From assembly GCF_025370875.1 (NCBI RefSeq), contig NZ_JAMXFD010000001.1:38182-102181 (forward strand): a DNA stretch of 64,000 nt, in the 5' to 3' direction. This DNA comes from Laspinema palackyanum D2c (GTDB lineage Bacteria; Cyanobacteriota; Cyanobacteriia; Cyanobacteriales; Laspinemataceae). Each line of letters begins with the position of its first letter. The stretch's first letter is position 1. Below, piece by piece: positions 25,111 to 33,390 of this stretch. Below the pieces are notes generated by a model, which was given only the letters and a program-made list of their open reading frames with translations, ran no database searches and was not told the DNA's origin. Both the position numbers and the translations under genes were made by a program.

Positions 25111-26226
25111 TCATTTCTGGAACTTCTTCCGCACAATTTCTACGATTTTTTCTGAGGCATGACCATCCCCAAAGGGATTGACTGCGGTTGCCATTTTTTG
25201 ATAGGAATTATTGTCTTTTAACAAGGCACTTGCTGCTGTGAAAATCTCTAGGGAATCGGTGCCGACTAATTTGGCTGTGCCTGCTTCGATCGCCTCTGGA
25301 CGTTCTGTGGTTTCTCTTAACACCAAAACGGGTTTCCCTAATGCCGGTGCTTCCTCTTGCAATCCGCCGGAATCGGTTAGTAACAAATAGCACCGTTGCA
25401 TGGCCCCGACTAATTCGGCATAGTCTAACGGTTCCGTTAAAAAGACCCGGGGATGATTGCCTAACATTTCTTGTAACGGTTCGCGGACGGTGGGATTTTT
25501 ATGGAGGGGTAACAGTAAGGCGGTATCAGGAAATTCATCCAAGGTTTTGAGAAATCCTTGGGCAATTCCTGTTAGGGGTTCTCCCCAATTTTCGCGGCGG
25601 TGAACGGTGGCGAGGAGGACGCGATACTGTTGCCAATCTAGTCCGGGGATGGGGCAGTCGGGATGGCGGGAGGCGACGGAGAGTAAGGCATCAATGACGG
25701 TGTTTCCGGTGAGGTGAATCTCTCCGGTGACGCCCGATCGCTCTAAATTTTCTACCGCTTTTGTAGTAGGAGCAAAATGCAGTTGCGCCAGTTGGGAAAT
25801 TAACCGGCGATTGGCTTCTTCGGGATAGGGATTGAATAGCTCATCCGTCCTTAAACCGGCTTCAACGTGACCGATCGCAACTTTTTGGTAAAACGCAGCT
25901 AAAGCGCCAGCAAAGGCCGTGGTGGTATCCCCTTGGACGATGAGCAAATTTGGGTTAGTCTCTTGCAAGAACCCTTCAAGTCCCTGTAAACTCCCACAGG
26001 TAATATCCGTCAAGGTTTGCTGATGTTTCATGATACCCAGGTCGCAGTCGGCTTGCAAGTCGAACAGATGCATGACTTGCTCCACCATTTCCCGATGTTG
26101 GCCGGTTAAAATAACTTGGGTGGTGAAATCGGGCGATCGCCGGAATGCCTGGATCACCGGGGCCAGTTTAATCGCTTCAGGACGGGTTCCCAGGGCAATC
26201 AAAATTTTCAGGGGAGAGTTTAGCAT
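25111..26226 (-). CDS. wecB: UDP-N-acetylglucosamine 2-epimerase (non-hydrolysing)
   Basis: WecB interconverts UDP-GlcNAc and UDP-ManNAc for surface polysaccharide synthesis. From the chosen ATG the protein has 371 residues and starts MLNSPLKILIALGTRPEAIK with the family's GTRPE motif. Further signatures are VQGDTTTAFAGALAA, VGHVEAGLRT-like IGHVEAGLRTDE, VHRRENWGEPL and the C-terminal LTDSGGLQEEAPALGKP. All are expected for substrate and UDP binding. A longer TTG start at 26265 adds 13 weakly supported residues. It divides transcription from pilT2, which runs the other way. Confidence 0.95.
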   Translation of the reverse strand: MLNSPLKILIALGTRPEAIKLAPVIQAFRRSPDFTTQVILTGQHREMVEQVMHLFDLQADCDLGIMKHQQTLTDITCGSLQGLEGFLQETNPNLLIVQGDTTTAFAGALAAFYQKVAIGHVEAGLRTDELFNPYPEEANRRLISQLAQLHFAPTTKAVENLERSGVTGEIHLTGNTVIDALLSVASRHPDCPIPGLDWQQYRVLLATVHRRENWGEPLTGIAQGFLKTLDEFPDTALLLPLHKNPTVREPLQEMLGNHPRVFLTEPLDYAELVGAMQRCYLLLTDSGGLQEEAPALGKPVLVLRETTERPEAIEAGTAKLVGTDSLEIFTAASALLKDNNSYQKMATAVNPFGDGHASEKIVEIVRKKFQK

Positions 26227-26449
26227 TGGGCGCTTTATCGGCAGGTGAACAACAGGCGGAACCAACCCATTCTGTTAAAAGATGTCAAGTTTTGGGAAAA
26301 CTTTGACAAAGAGAGGGCTGAGTTAGATCTATCTTAGAATACATCCACTCGTTGATTGCTAGACTTACTCGACTGCCCGGATTCCCCCCTTCCCTAGACT
26401 GAACCAACTCCCTAAAATTTTAATCCCTGTTCGTTAAAGAGAGAGAGTC

Positions 26450-27736
26450 ATGACACAATCTCAGCGTCCACCTGTTCCACCTCCGCCACCCCCGCCACCG
26501 GGTCGGCCCCCGGCAGCCCGCGCCCCTGGAGGTCCCCCCCCGCTACCACCGCCGCCGCCACCACCGGGGCGGCCACCGGGTCCCCCACCGGGTCCCCCGG
26601 CGGGCGTAGCCCCTGCCGCACAACCGGCAACCCCTGCGGCACCCGCAGCCCCCAAAGGTCCGGGCCCTAGTCCTGGACATCCCACCTTGCGGGACCTCGT
26701 GGTGCAGGCGAATGAAGAGGGAATTTCCGATATTCATCTTGGGGTGAATGAACTGCCGCGCTTCCGTAAACGGGGGGATATTGCTGAAGCTGGGTATCCC
26801 GTCACCGATCTCAATACCTTTATGAGTTGGTTGCGGGAATGTATGAGCACGGAAGAAATTCAGCAGTTTCAGGAAAACTTAGACTTTGACGGGGCGTTTG
26901 ATTTTGGGTTTGTGCGGGTCCGGATCAGTGCATTTGACTCCTTAGCGGGTCCCGCAATGGTGTTGCGACTGATTGCGGCCAAAATCCTGACGATGGAACA
27001 GCTAAACTTGCCTGAAGTGTTTAAAAAAGTCTGCCATTATCACAAGGGTTTGGTGTTGGTGACGGGACCGACGGGTTCGGGTAAGTCTACCACAATGGCG
27101 GCGATGATTGACTACATGAATAAGAATTTCGCCTATCACATGATCACCATTGAGGACCCGGTGGAATTCGTTCATGAAAGTAAGAAATCCCTGATTAAAC
27201 ACCGGGAAGTCGGTCGGCATACCCTGAAGTTTTTTAATGCGCTCAAAGGGGCATTGCGGCAAGACCCGGACATGATGTTGGTGGGAGAAATTCGGGATAA
27301 AGAGACGGTCTCTATTGCTATGAAAGCAGCCTCGACGGGTCACTTAGTCATGGGAACGCTGCATACGAATAGTGCAGTCAAAACCCTGACTCGGATTTTG
27401 GATATGTTCTCAGCGGAAGAACAGATTTCAATTCGGGTTTCGCTGTCAGAAATTCTAGTTTCGATTATTGCCCAGTTGTTGTGTAAAACCACCGATGGAA
27501 AACGAGCTGCGTTCCACGATATTCTGATTAATACGGATGTCATCAAGGAATATATGCTCAAAGAACAGTATGAGGATATTCAACAAATCATGCTGAAAGA
27601 TACTTATGAAGGCATGACGACAATGAACCGATCGCTCTATGAACTGTATCAAGAAGGGCGAATTACGGAAGAAATTGCCTTGGAACAGTCGCCCACCCCG
27701 AACGAAATGGCTCAAATGCTCCGAGGTCGGATTTAA
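26450..27736 (+). CDS. pilT2: Type IV pilus retraction ATPase, PilT2-like
   Basis: A 428-residue hexameric secretion ATPase. Residues 1-80 are a Pro/Gly/Ala-rich tail (runs of 6-8 prolines) absent from classical PilT of about 350-370 residues. The core has Walker A GPTGSGKS (206-213), the Asp box ITIEDPVEFVHE, Walker B MMLVGEIRDKETV and the His box GHLVMGTLHTNSA. In Synechocystis a PilT homologue of this type (PilT2) is not the main retraction motor but affects direction of phototaxis. The long proline tail and conserved core favour that assignment; it remains inference. It sits upstream of a KaiB-fold gene. Confidence 0.9.
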   Translation: MTQSQRPPVPPPPPPPPGRPPAARAPGGPPPLPPPPPPPGRPPGPPPGPPAGVAPAAQPATPAAPAAPKGPGPSPGHPTLRDLVVQANEEGISDIHLGVNELPRFRKRGDIAEAGYPVTDLNTFMSWLRECMSTEEIQQFQENLDFDGAFDFGFVRVRISAFDSLAGPAMVLRLIAAKILTMEQLNLPEVFKKVCHYHKGLVLVTGPTGSGKSTTMAAMIDYMNKNFAYHMITIEDPVEFVHESKKSLIKHREVGRHTLKFFNALKGALRQDPDMMLVGEIRDKETVSIAMKAASTGHLVMGTLHTNSAVKTLTRILDMFSAEEQISIRVSLSEILVSIIAQLLCKTTDGKRAAFHDILINTDVIKEYMLKEQYEDIQQIMLKDTYEGMTTMNRSLYELYQEGRITEEIALEQSPTPNEMAQMLRGRI

Positions 27737-27769
27737 CTGTTCGCTCAGGTTTTTGTAGTGGCGTGATCG

Positions 27770-27811
27770 GTTATGAAGGGTCAGGGTTCCAAGCTACCGC
27801 CCCTTCATAAC
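27770..27811. other. Inverted repeat between pilT2 and the KaiB-fold gene
   Basis: The arms GTTATGAAGGG and CCCTTCATAAC are separated by 20 bases. There is no T run, so this is not a classical terminator; it could be a processing or attenuation hairpin in a shared transcript. Confidence 0.5.
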
Positions 27812-27893
27812 TGAACGCTCATCAAAGGGTTCCGTCCGGTACAGTTTCCTATAGCGCCTAGTACCCGTTTCTCATACTCCCAGCGATCGCGAT

Positions 27894-28670
27894 TTGTTGA
27901 AAAACCCATCCTCTTCTCTTCCTCCCTTATTTAAGGGAATTGCTCTGTTTACTCCCGGTGGAGACCTGATTTACTGTATCGACCCGAGCAAAAAAAATCG
28001 GTGGCATCTGAATTTATGTGCGGTCCTGCAAGAATGGTTGGGGCTCATCGAACCCCCCCATTTCCTGGTTCCTTGTTATACCGCAACGGTGGACCGCTGG
28101 CTTGATCCCTATACTGGACAAGTCCAAACTTCCGCGATCGCCTCTCCTGCCGTCCTGCGCTATCAAGCCTTACTGAATGCTATCTTTGAAATGGAGGACT
28201 TGACTTGGGCGATCGCGCCTTGGTCCGAAGAGTTATGTCATCCAATGGTGTTAGGCACCTATCGTCAGCAGTTTCCCCAACTCTGGGAAAATCATGAGCT
28301 GATTGTCCGCTTGGAGTCTAGCGCAGACGAGGGCAGCGTTCACCCCCCGAATTTATCCCCGAAGTTGAGGTTTACTTTGTCCGAACAAACCCCGACTCAA
28401 GGATATGTGCTCCGGTTATTTGTTTCGGGTCATACAGGAGCAACGGAGAGAACCCTGAAGACCTTGCACCAGCTTTTGGAAGAGTCTTTAGGCTATCCCT
28501 ATACCTTGAAAGTAATTGATGTTTCTAAACATCCAGAACAGGCAGAACAGGCTCATGTTTCCGCTACGCCTACCCTGGTCAAAATGTGGCCGTTGCCCGT
28601 GCGCCGCATTGTCGGAAATTTAGAAGATCAAGATAAAATTCTAAATCTACTGGGCTGTCTGAAATCTTAA
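27894..28670 (+). CDS. KaiB-fold protein with unknown N-terminal domain
   Basis: A 258-residue protein. The last 89 residues (from GYVLRLFVSGHTGATERTLK) resemble the KaiB / SasA sensor thioredoxin-like fold, with the hallmark SATPTLVKMWPLPVRRIVG and a following LEDQDKILNLLG helix. Residues 1-165 show no family I recognise, although FKGIALFTPGGDLIYCIDP suggests an alpha/beta start. It has no kinase domain, so it is not SasA. Start codons TTG at 27894 or 27897 are both possible, with no strong ribosome site. Its placement 158 bases behind pilT2 on the same strand suggests a link between clock-type signalling and pilus motility, which is inference. Confidence 0.75.
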   Translation: MLKNPSSSLPPLFKGIALFTPGGDLIYCIDPSKKNRWHLNLCAVLQEWLGLIEPPHFLVPCYTATVDRWLDPYTGQVQTSAIASPAVLRYQALLNAIFEMEDLTWAIAPWSEELCHPMVLGTYRQQFPQLWENHELIVRLESSADEGSVHPPNLSPKLRFTLSEQTPTQGYVLRLFVSGHTGATERTLKTLHQLLEESLGYPYTLKVIDVSKHPEQAEQAHVSATPTLVKMWPLPVRRIVGNLEDQDKILNLLGCLKS

Positions 28671-28741
28671 GTAATTGTAGGCCCTTCGACAAGCTCAGGT
28701 GGGCATTACCTCCTGAGCTTGTCGAAGGGCCTACAATTACT
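28670..28741. repeat. 72-nt perfect inverted repeat (CCTGAGCTTGTCGAAGGGC)
   Basis: Two 30-base arms pair perfectly: AGTAATTGTAGGCCCTTCGA continuing to CAAGCTCAGG, against CCTGAGCTTGTCGAAGGGCC continuing to TACAATTACT. The loop is 12 bases. It begins at the last base of the KaiB-fold stop codon. The core CTGAGCTTGTCGAAG is a repeat I recall from many unrelated bacterial genomes. Confidence 0.92.
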
Positions 28742-28760
28742 TCATCCCAGGTGAGTTATT

Positions 28761-28786
28761 AAAAAGGGCGCACAGGGTGCGCCCCC
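28761..28786 (-). terminator. Rho-independent terminator of the secreted unknown
   Basis: On the minus strand GGGCGCAC-CCT-GTGCGCCC is followed by TTTTTAAT, just past the stop codon. Confidence 0.85.
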
Positions 28787-28794
28787 TTGTTTTG

Positions 28795-29613
28795 CTAAGG
28801 GTTGGGAGAAGATTCGGGGGTGAGGGGTTCGAGGGTCTCGAATAATAAGGCGATCGCCGGTTCGAGTTTCGATGCAGCCACATCCGTTGCAGAAATCAGC
28901 AACAAATAGACACTGCGATCGCGCTGACGGACCAAAATTGTCCCCTGCATCGGCGTCTTATTATTAAAAATCCCCGTCCAAGGGACAAGCACCTCTCCCG
29001 AGGCGATCGGTCTAAACTCAGCGGGACTAAATCCTTCCCCGCGCTTAAATTCCTCAATGGCAATTTCTGCCAACTCCTCATTACTCAAGGGGCGTGCCGT
29101 CGCCAGGGGTTGAACAATCACCGTATAGGCTAAATTTCCATCAGGAGATTCGATTAATGGAATCCCCGCTGAAGACCCAATTTTATAGGGTTCCAGACGT
29201 CCTCTTTCCGCTTCAGCTTCTTCATTTTCAGCCGGTAAATATTCCGCCAGCAGTCCCACAGTAAACCGTCCCCCGGGGTCTTTATAGGGTTCTTCACTCA
29301 ACTGGACAGGACTCGCCTCTCGTTCTTCCGCAGAGAGACTCGGGGCGGGAGTAGCAGTGGGGGAAGATTGGCGAGATGGGGAAGCGGGGGAAGATTGGGG
29401 AGATGGGGTGTTTCCAGACCCTCTTTGGGCGACTTGAATCACCCTAGGAGGAGCCTCTGCTGCGCGAGCATTCAACTGGAAATTCGAGAGACCCACCTGG
29501 GGGTGCAGGGGAATTGCCCGATCGTCGGCCATCATCAGGGTCAGGGCCGTTAACAGACCCAAACCGAGCAGCCAAAGCCGGTTGCGTTTCATTTTCAGCG
29601 TCCTCATTTTCAT
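28795..29613 (-). CDS. Secreted or lipid-anchored protein of unknown function
   Basis: About 272 residues from the chosen ATG. An N-terminal hydrophobic segment (RLWLLGLGLLTALTLMMADD) looks like a signal peptide, followed by a Pro/Ser/Thr-rich linker (about residues 65-105) and a globular C-terminal part (from about VQLSEEPYKDPGGRFTVGLL). That last part resembles the compact alpha/beta PsbP-like fold in pattern (PEYKD-type start, TVIVQPL strand, VYLLLISA strand), but the match is weak. I do not recognise a family. It should be periplasmic or luminal. A longer reading from 29694 is possible. It ends at a strong terminator. Confidence 0.72.
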   Translation of the reverse strand: MKMRTLKMKRNRLWLLGLGLLTALTLMMADDRAIPLHPQVGLSNFQLNARAAEAPPRVIQVAQRGSGNTPSPQSSPASPSRQSSPTATPAPSLSAEEREASPVQLSEEPYKDPGGRFTVGLLAEYLPAENEEAEAERGRLEPYKIGSSAGIPLIESPDGNLAYTVIVQPLATARPLSNEELAEIAIEEFKRGEGFSPAEFRPIASGEVLVPWTGIFNNKTPMQGTILVRQRDRSVYLLLISATDVAASKLEPAIALLFETLEPLTPESSPNP

Positions 29614-29675
29614 ACGGGGAGTGATTGATCCAGGAAATAGGCGATCGCCCAGGGTATCGGTACAGGATTGGGAAG

Positions 29676-29750
29676 ACAAACCGGGTTTATGCAAGAAAAT
29701 ATGAGCTAATCACTCACAAAGTAACGGCAATGAAACCCGGTTTCTTGTCC
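29676..29750. repeat. AAACCCGGTTTC hairpin-family repeat
   Basis: The segments CAAACCGGGTTTATGC and GCAATGAAACCCGGTTTCTTG form an inverted pair about 45 bases apart. They are the same motif as the window-edge tandem repeat. Confidence 0.7.
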
Positions 29751-29776
29751 CCTTGATTTAATACAGTACCGACCCT

Positions 29777-31213
29777 CTAGCGGCCTAAGACAGCGGCGTT
29801 ACCGATATCAAATAACCCCGCCATACAGCCGGTCATTAACGTGGCTAAAGTACCGGCCCAAAGCGCTTTAAAGCCCAGAGAAGCCACTTCATTGCGACGT
29901 TCAGGGATTAACCCGGATAATCCGCCGACAAAAATGCCGTAGGAGGCGAAATGGGTAAACCCACAGAGCACATAGCTGACGATTAACAGGGCGCGAGTGC
30001 TGATTTCCCCAGTCTGGGCGAACACCCCCAGGGCTTGATAGGGGGGGATATTCGTTTCAAACAGCCTGCGGCCAATCAACAGGGAACAGGTCCACAATTC
30101 CTGCCAATCTAGGGAGACCCCCGTTAAAAAGGTCAGGGGTAAAAATAACATTCCCAGGAGATTGGCTAGAGGATTAGCAAAGAACTGGGTCACCAAAGAA
30201 GTGTCACCCGCTGGAGAGGCTCCAAGGACGAGGGAGGAGATCCCACTAAAGACCGCATTAATGAGGGCAACCATTCCCAGAATGGCAATAATTGCAGCCG
30301 CAATTCCCACGGCCATTTTCACCCCATCCAAGGCCCCGCCAATTAAACTATCCATTGGGTTGGGACGTTTAGACGAGTCAGAGGTTTTGTCGTCGGGAAT
30401 GTGCCCGAGGGTTTTCGGTTCGCCGGTTTCGGGGATTAACAGTTTAGAAATCACGAAACAAGCGGGAATGGTCATAATCGAAGCGGAGACCAAGTGACCG
30501 GCAATGGAGGGAAAAGTCGGGCGCAATAGACCGGCATACAGGGCTAAAACCGAAGAGGCGATCGAGCCAAAGCAACTGGTCAAAATCGCGCAAAGTTCGC
30601 TGCGGGTCATGTCTAATAAAAAGGGTTTGATGGCGATCGCCGATTCAATCCCCACAAAAATATTAGCCGCCCCTGCCACCGCTTCAGCACCACTGATTCT
30701 CATGGTTTTCTGGAAAATGACCGCAAACCACTTGACCACCGGCTGAATAATATTCAGGCGATATAGTAAACTGACCAATCCCGAGAAGAAAATCACCTGG
30801 GGCAAGGCGCGAAAGGCCAGAACATAAGCAAAACCGGGATTGAGGTTATCGGTACCGAGGCGATCGCCCGCCACCGCAACGTAAGGATTGCCCACAGTTC
30901 GGGCAATCCACCGACCCGCTAGCCCTGGACCTGCGGCAAAATTGGGGTCAGCCACCAACATCGAAGCTGGTCCCCCAAACAGGAATTGCGCCCCAGCTTC
31001 TGACGCATCTAGGACCACGTTGAGCAAGTCACTCAGTCCTTCAACGAGATTGCTCCCCAAGCCAAACACGATTAATCCCACAACCATTTGTAGGCCAATT
31101 CCCCAAAAAATGACCTTCCAGGGAATAATGCGACGATCTTCGGAACCCAGCCATGCAATAAAGCATAGCCCCACGATTCCGAGTAATGAGAGTAAATTTA
31201 ATATCGGGTTCAT
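29777..31213 (-). CDS. Concentrative nucleoside transporter (CNT/NupC family)
   Basis: This 478-residue inner-membrane symporter takes up nucleosides with H+ or Na+. From the chosen ATG it begins MNPILNLLSLLGIVGLCFIA, and about 10-11 hydrophobic helices follow. CNT hallmarks are PQVIFFSGLVSLLYRL, VAGAANIFVGIESAIAIKPF (the nucleoside-binding GA-N-F-G-E region) and LCGFTHFASYGIFVGGLSG near the end. An upstream start at 31297 would add an unlikely hydrophilic leader. Imported deoxynucleosides could feed DeoC after phosphorolysis. Salvage rather than de novo supply fits well with the family. Confidence 0.93.
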   Translation of the reverse strand: MNPILNLLSLLGIVGLCFIAWLGSEDRRIIPWKVIFWGIGLQMVVGLIVFGLGSNLVEGLSDLLNVVLDASEAGAQFLFGGPASMLVADPNFAAGPGLAGRWIARTVGNPYVAVAGDRLGTDNLNPGFAYVLAFRALPQVIFFSGLVSLLYRLNIIQPVVKWFAVIFQKTMRISGAEAVAGAANIFVGIESAIAIKPFLLDMTRSELCAILTSCFGSIASSVLALYAGLLRPTFPSIAGHLVSASIMTIPACFVISKLLIPETGEPKTLGHIPDDKTSDSSKRPNPMDSLIGGALDGVKMAVGIAAAIIAILGMVALINAVFSGISSLVLGASPAGDTSLVTQFFANPLANLLGMLFLPLTFLTGVSLDWQELWTCSLLIGRRLFETNIPPYQALGVFAQTGEISTRALLIVSYVLCGFTHFASYGIFVGGLSGLIPERRNEVASLGFKALWAGTLATLMTGCMAGLFDIGNAAVLGR

Positions 31214-31636
31214 TTTCGATTGACGTCTCCCGCACGATGAACGGTGTGGTGATCGACTGTAAGCCAACTGGACTGGTTTAACACTCCCCCATTCCAACCA
31301 TTTGGAACCAGAGGAGGTGGGTGCGTTTTGTCCACTTCTCTTGAGGGGTAGCCAACTGGGTTTGAACCTTTAAGAAAAAAGTTGACTCAAACCTATAACC
31401 GTTGACTCTTTATATCAAACGCGAAAGTGAATTTCCATTTAGACGTCCCGGGCCAAATTCTAACGTTATCGCGGCATTCCTGTCTAGTTCTACGGTCAAA
31501 ATTTTTAGAAAATTCTTTCTGTGTCCGGATAAAAAATAAAATCCCCGTTCGGGGAGGTTATTTAGGGGCTTTCTTGACTTGGCCTCAGACCGAGTGTCCT
31601 TCTTTTTGAAGCGGTCTGAGCCTTATGTTAGAGTCG
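31214..31636. other. Intergenic region between transporter and thioredoxin-NHL genes
   Basis: This 423-base gap holds the transporter promoter and the 3' hairpins of the thioredoxin-NHL gene. One imperfect hairpin (CAGACCG / CGGTCTG, 31588-31618) lies close to that stop, and a clearer terminator is at 31530-31556. No gene is seen. Confidence 0.55.
31530..31556 (-). terminator. Rho-independent terminator of the thioredoxin-NHL gene
   Basis: On the minus strand CCTCCCCGAACGGGGATTTT is followed by ATTTTTT, a short GC stem with a U-rich tail about 80 bases past the stop. Confidence 0.7.
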
Positions 31637-33175
31637 TTAGTTTTTCGCTGAATTCTCGGGTACACAAAACCCCGGTGCACATAATCCAGGAAACTCCAGA
31701 GTGGTTACGGTTAAAGTATCTAATGCTACCTGTCGGATGCGATGATTATTGGTATCGGCAATATAAAGGATACCTGTAACAATACTCAAACCCCCCGGTT
31801 CAAAAAAGCGAGTGGCGGTATTTTTACCGTCTAATAATCCCGGGGTTCCATCTCCTAGAACCGTTTTGCACTCTCCCGTTTTGGGTTGGACGGTTTTAAT
31901 TTTATGATTGTAGGTATCTGCAACCCACAGCAGGCCCTCGGCATACTCAATGCCGAGACAATGTTGCAAGAGGGCCTCTTCTGCGGTCCCATCGCGATCG
32001 CCAAATCCAAACAAATCCCCACTGCCGCAGAGGGTTCGCACCCGGGGTTCATCCCCTAACCCGATTCCGCGAATGGAACTAATTTCACTATCGGCAACAA
32101 ACAGTTCCTCATCATCGGTGGTAATGCCGCTAGGTTGAGCAAATGCCGCCTCATCAAGTTCTCCATCAATGCCAGCTTCTGCACCGATGCCACTGTAGGT
32201 CCCCACGGTCCCATCCATCAAATCCAACGCCCAAATTTGGTGGGACCCGGCCATTGCAATTAATAACAGTTCCCCGCCAATTAGTTCTAAATCCCAGGGA
32301 GAATTTAAAGGCGTCTCTAACCCGTGACCCCCTTGGGGGCCTAGGGTGCGATTTTGTTCTCCTGTTCCGGCGAGGGTTTGCACCTGTTGCGTAGTGAAAT
32401 CGATTTGCCGGATGGCATGGTTTTCCGTATCCGCCACATAAAGACACTGACAGTCGGCATCCCAACTCATGCCTTGGGGTCCAAAAAATTGGACTTCAGA
32501 AAAAGACCCATCGGTTAATCCAGGGGTGCCGTTGCCGATGATGGATTGTACAGTGCCTTCTAGGGTAGTGACAATGATGCGATGATGTCCGGAGTCAGCA
32601 ATAAATAGGCGACTGCTGGCGGCATCGGCGAGGACTTTCCCCGGAAAGGCTAAGGGGGTAATTAAGGGATTTTTCTGTTTTTCTAGGACAGGTTTGATAG
32701 GGGGGATTGAGACTGAGCCTTGAGCTTGCTGCTGGGCGATTAATTGGCCGATCGCCTCATCCAATTCCCCCCGTTTCCCTTCTCCCGAAACCATTCCCAC
32801 CACATATCCCAGGGGATCAATTAAAATTAAAGTCGGCCATGCGCGCACGGCATACTGTTGCCAAATTTCAAACTCCTGATCCACAATGACCGGATGTTCG
32901 ATATCATATCGAAGAATTGCTTGCCGGATGTTCTCTGTTTCCTTTTCGTTCTCAAATTTAGCCGAATGAACGCCGATAACCGTGAGATGGTCGGGATATT
33001 TTTGCTCTAAGTATTTTAAATCGGGTAAAATATGCAGGCAATTAATACAGCAATAGGTCCAGAAGTCAAGCAGAACAATTCTGCCTTTTAATTGACCGAG
33101 GGATAAGGGTCGATCGCAATTTAACCAAGGTTGATGGGAAGGAAATTCTGGCGCTCTCACCCGAGGAAGGTTCAT
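31637..33175 (-). CDS. Thioredoxin-like protein with NHL beta-propeller (NHLRC2-like)
   Basis: 512 residues. Residues about 20-160 form a TlpA/thioredoxin-like domain with VLLDFWTYCCINCLHILPDL, an unusual CCINC redox centre, and the cis-Pro region RAWPTLILIDP. From about residue 170 on there are repeated NHL blades (LFIADSGHHRIIV, YVADTENHAIRQID, LWVADTYNHKIKTV, LYIADTNNHRIRQV) forming a six-bladed propeller. The same arrangement and CCINC motif occur in animal NHLRC2. No signal peptide is seen, so it is likely cytosolic. Its substrate and partner are unknown. Confidence 0.9.
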   Translation of the reverse strand: MNLPRVRAPEFPSHQPWLNCDRPLSLGQLKGRIVLLDFWTYCCINCLHILPDLKYLEQKYPDHLTVIGVHSAKFENEKETENIRQAILRYDIEHPVIVDQEFEIWQQYAVRAWPTLILIDPLGYVVGMVSGEGKRGELDEAIGQLIAQQQAQGSVSIPPIKPVLEKQKNPLITPLAFPGKVLADAASSRLFIADSGHHRIIVTTLEGTVQSIIGNGTPGLTDGSFSEVQFFGPQGMSWDADCQCLYVADTENHAIRQIDFTTQQVQTLAGTGEQNRTLGPQGGHGLETPLNSPWDLELIGGELLLIAMAGSHQIWALDLMDGTVGTYSGIGAEAGIDGELDEAAFAQPSGITTDDEELFVADSEISSIRGIGLGDEPRVRTLCGSGDLFGFGDRDGTAEEALLQHCLGIEYAEGLLWVADTYNHKIKTVQPKTGECKTVLGDGTPGLLDGKNTATRFFEPGGLSIVTGILYIADTNNHRIRQVALDTLTVTTLEFPGLCAPGFCVPENSAKN

Positions 33176-33233
33176 AAGATTGACTTCAATAAATTTACTA
33201 CATTATTTTAAGTGATATGGCAAAAATTGTCGT

Positions 33234-33309
33234 AGAAACCCGGTTTCTGTTCCTTTTATAGGGGGGGGTGAGAAACCCGATTTCTTTTTTAAATTTAGGC
33301 CATGAAACA
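33234..33309. repeat. AAACCCGGTTTC hairpin-family repeat (left of TPR gene)
   Basis: GTAGAAACCCGGTTTCTG and GAGAAACCCGATTTCTTTT enclose a G-rich loop, followed by AAATTTAGGCCATGAAACAA. It is homologous along its whole length to the copy at 34567-34656 on the other side of the TPR-like gene. Confidence 0.85.
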
Positions 33310-33390
33310 ACAAGGGTCACAGAAACGAGGTGATGGAGTAAGATGCCAGACCGATCGCGATCGCATGATTGAAAATACTCCCACTCACAT

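Noticed and set aside
26461-26685. Glycine-rich antisense frame in the pilT2 start
   Set aside because: It is the mirror of the proline-rich tail; GGN codons oppose CCN codons, so the frame is an artefact.
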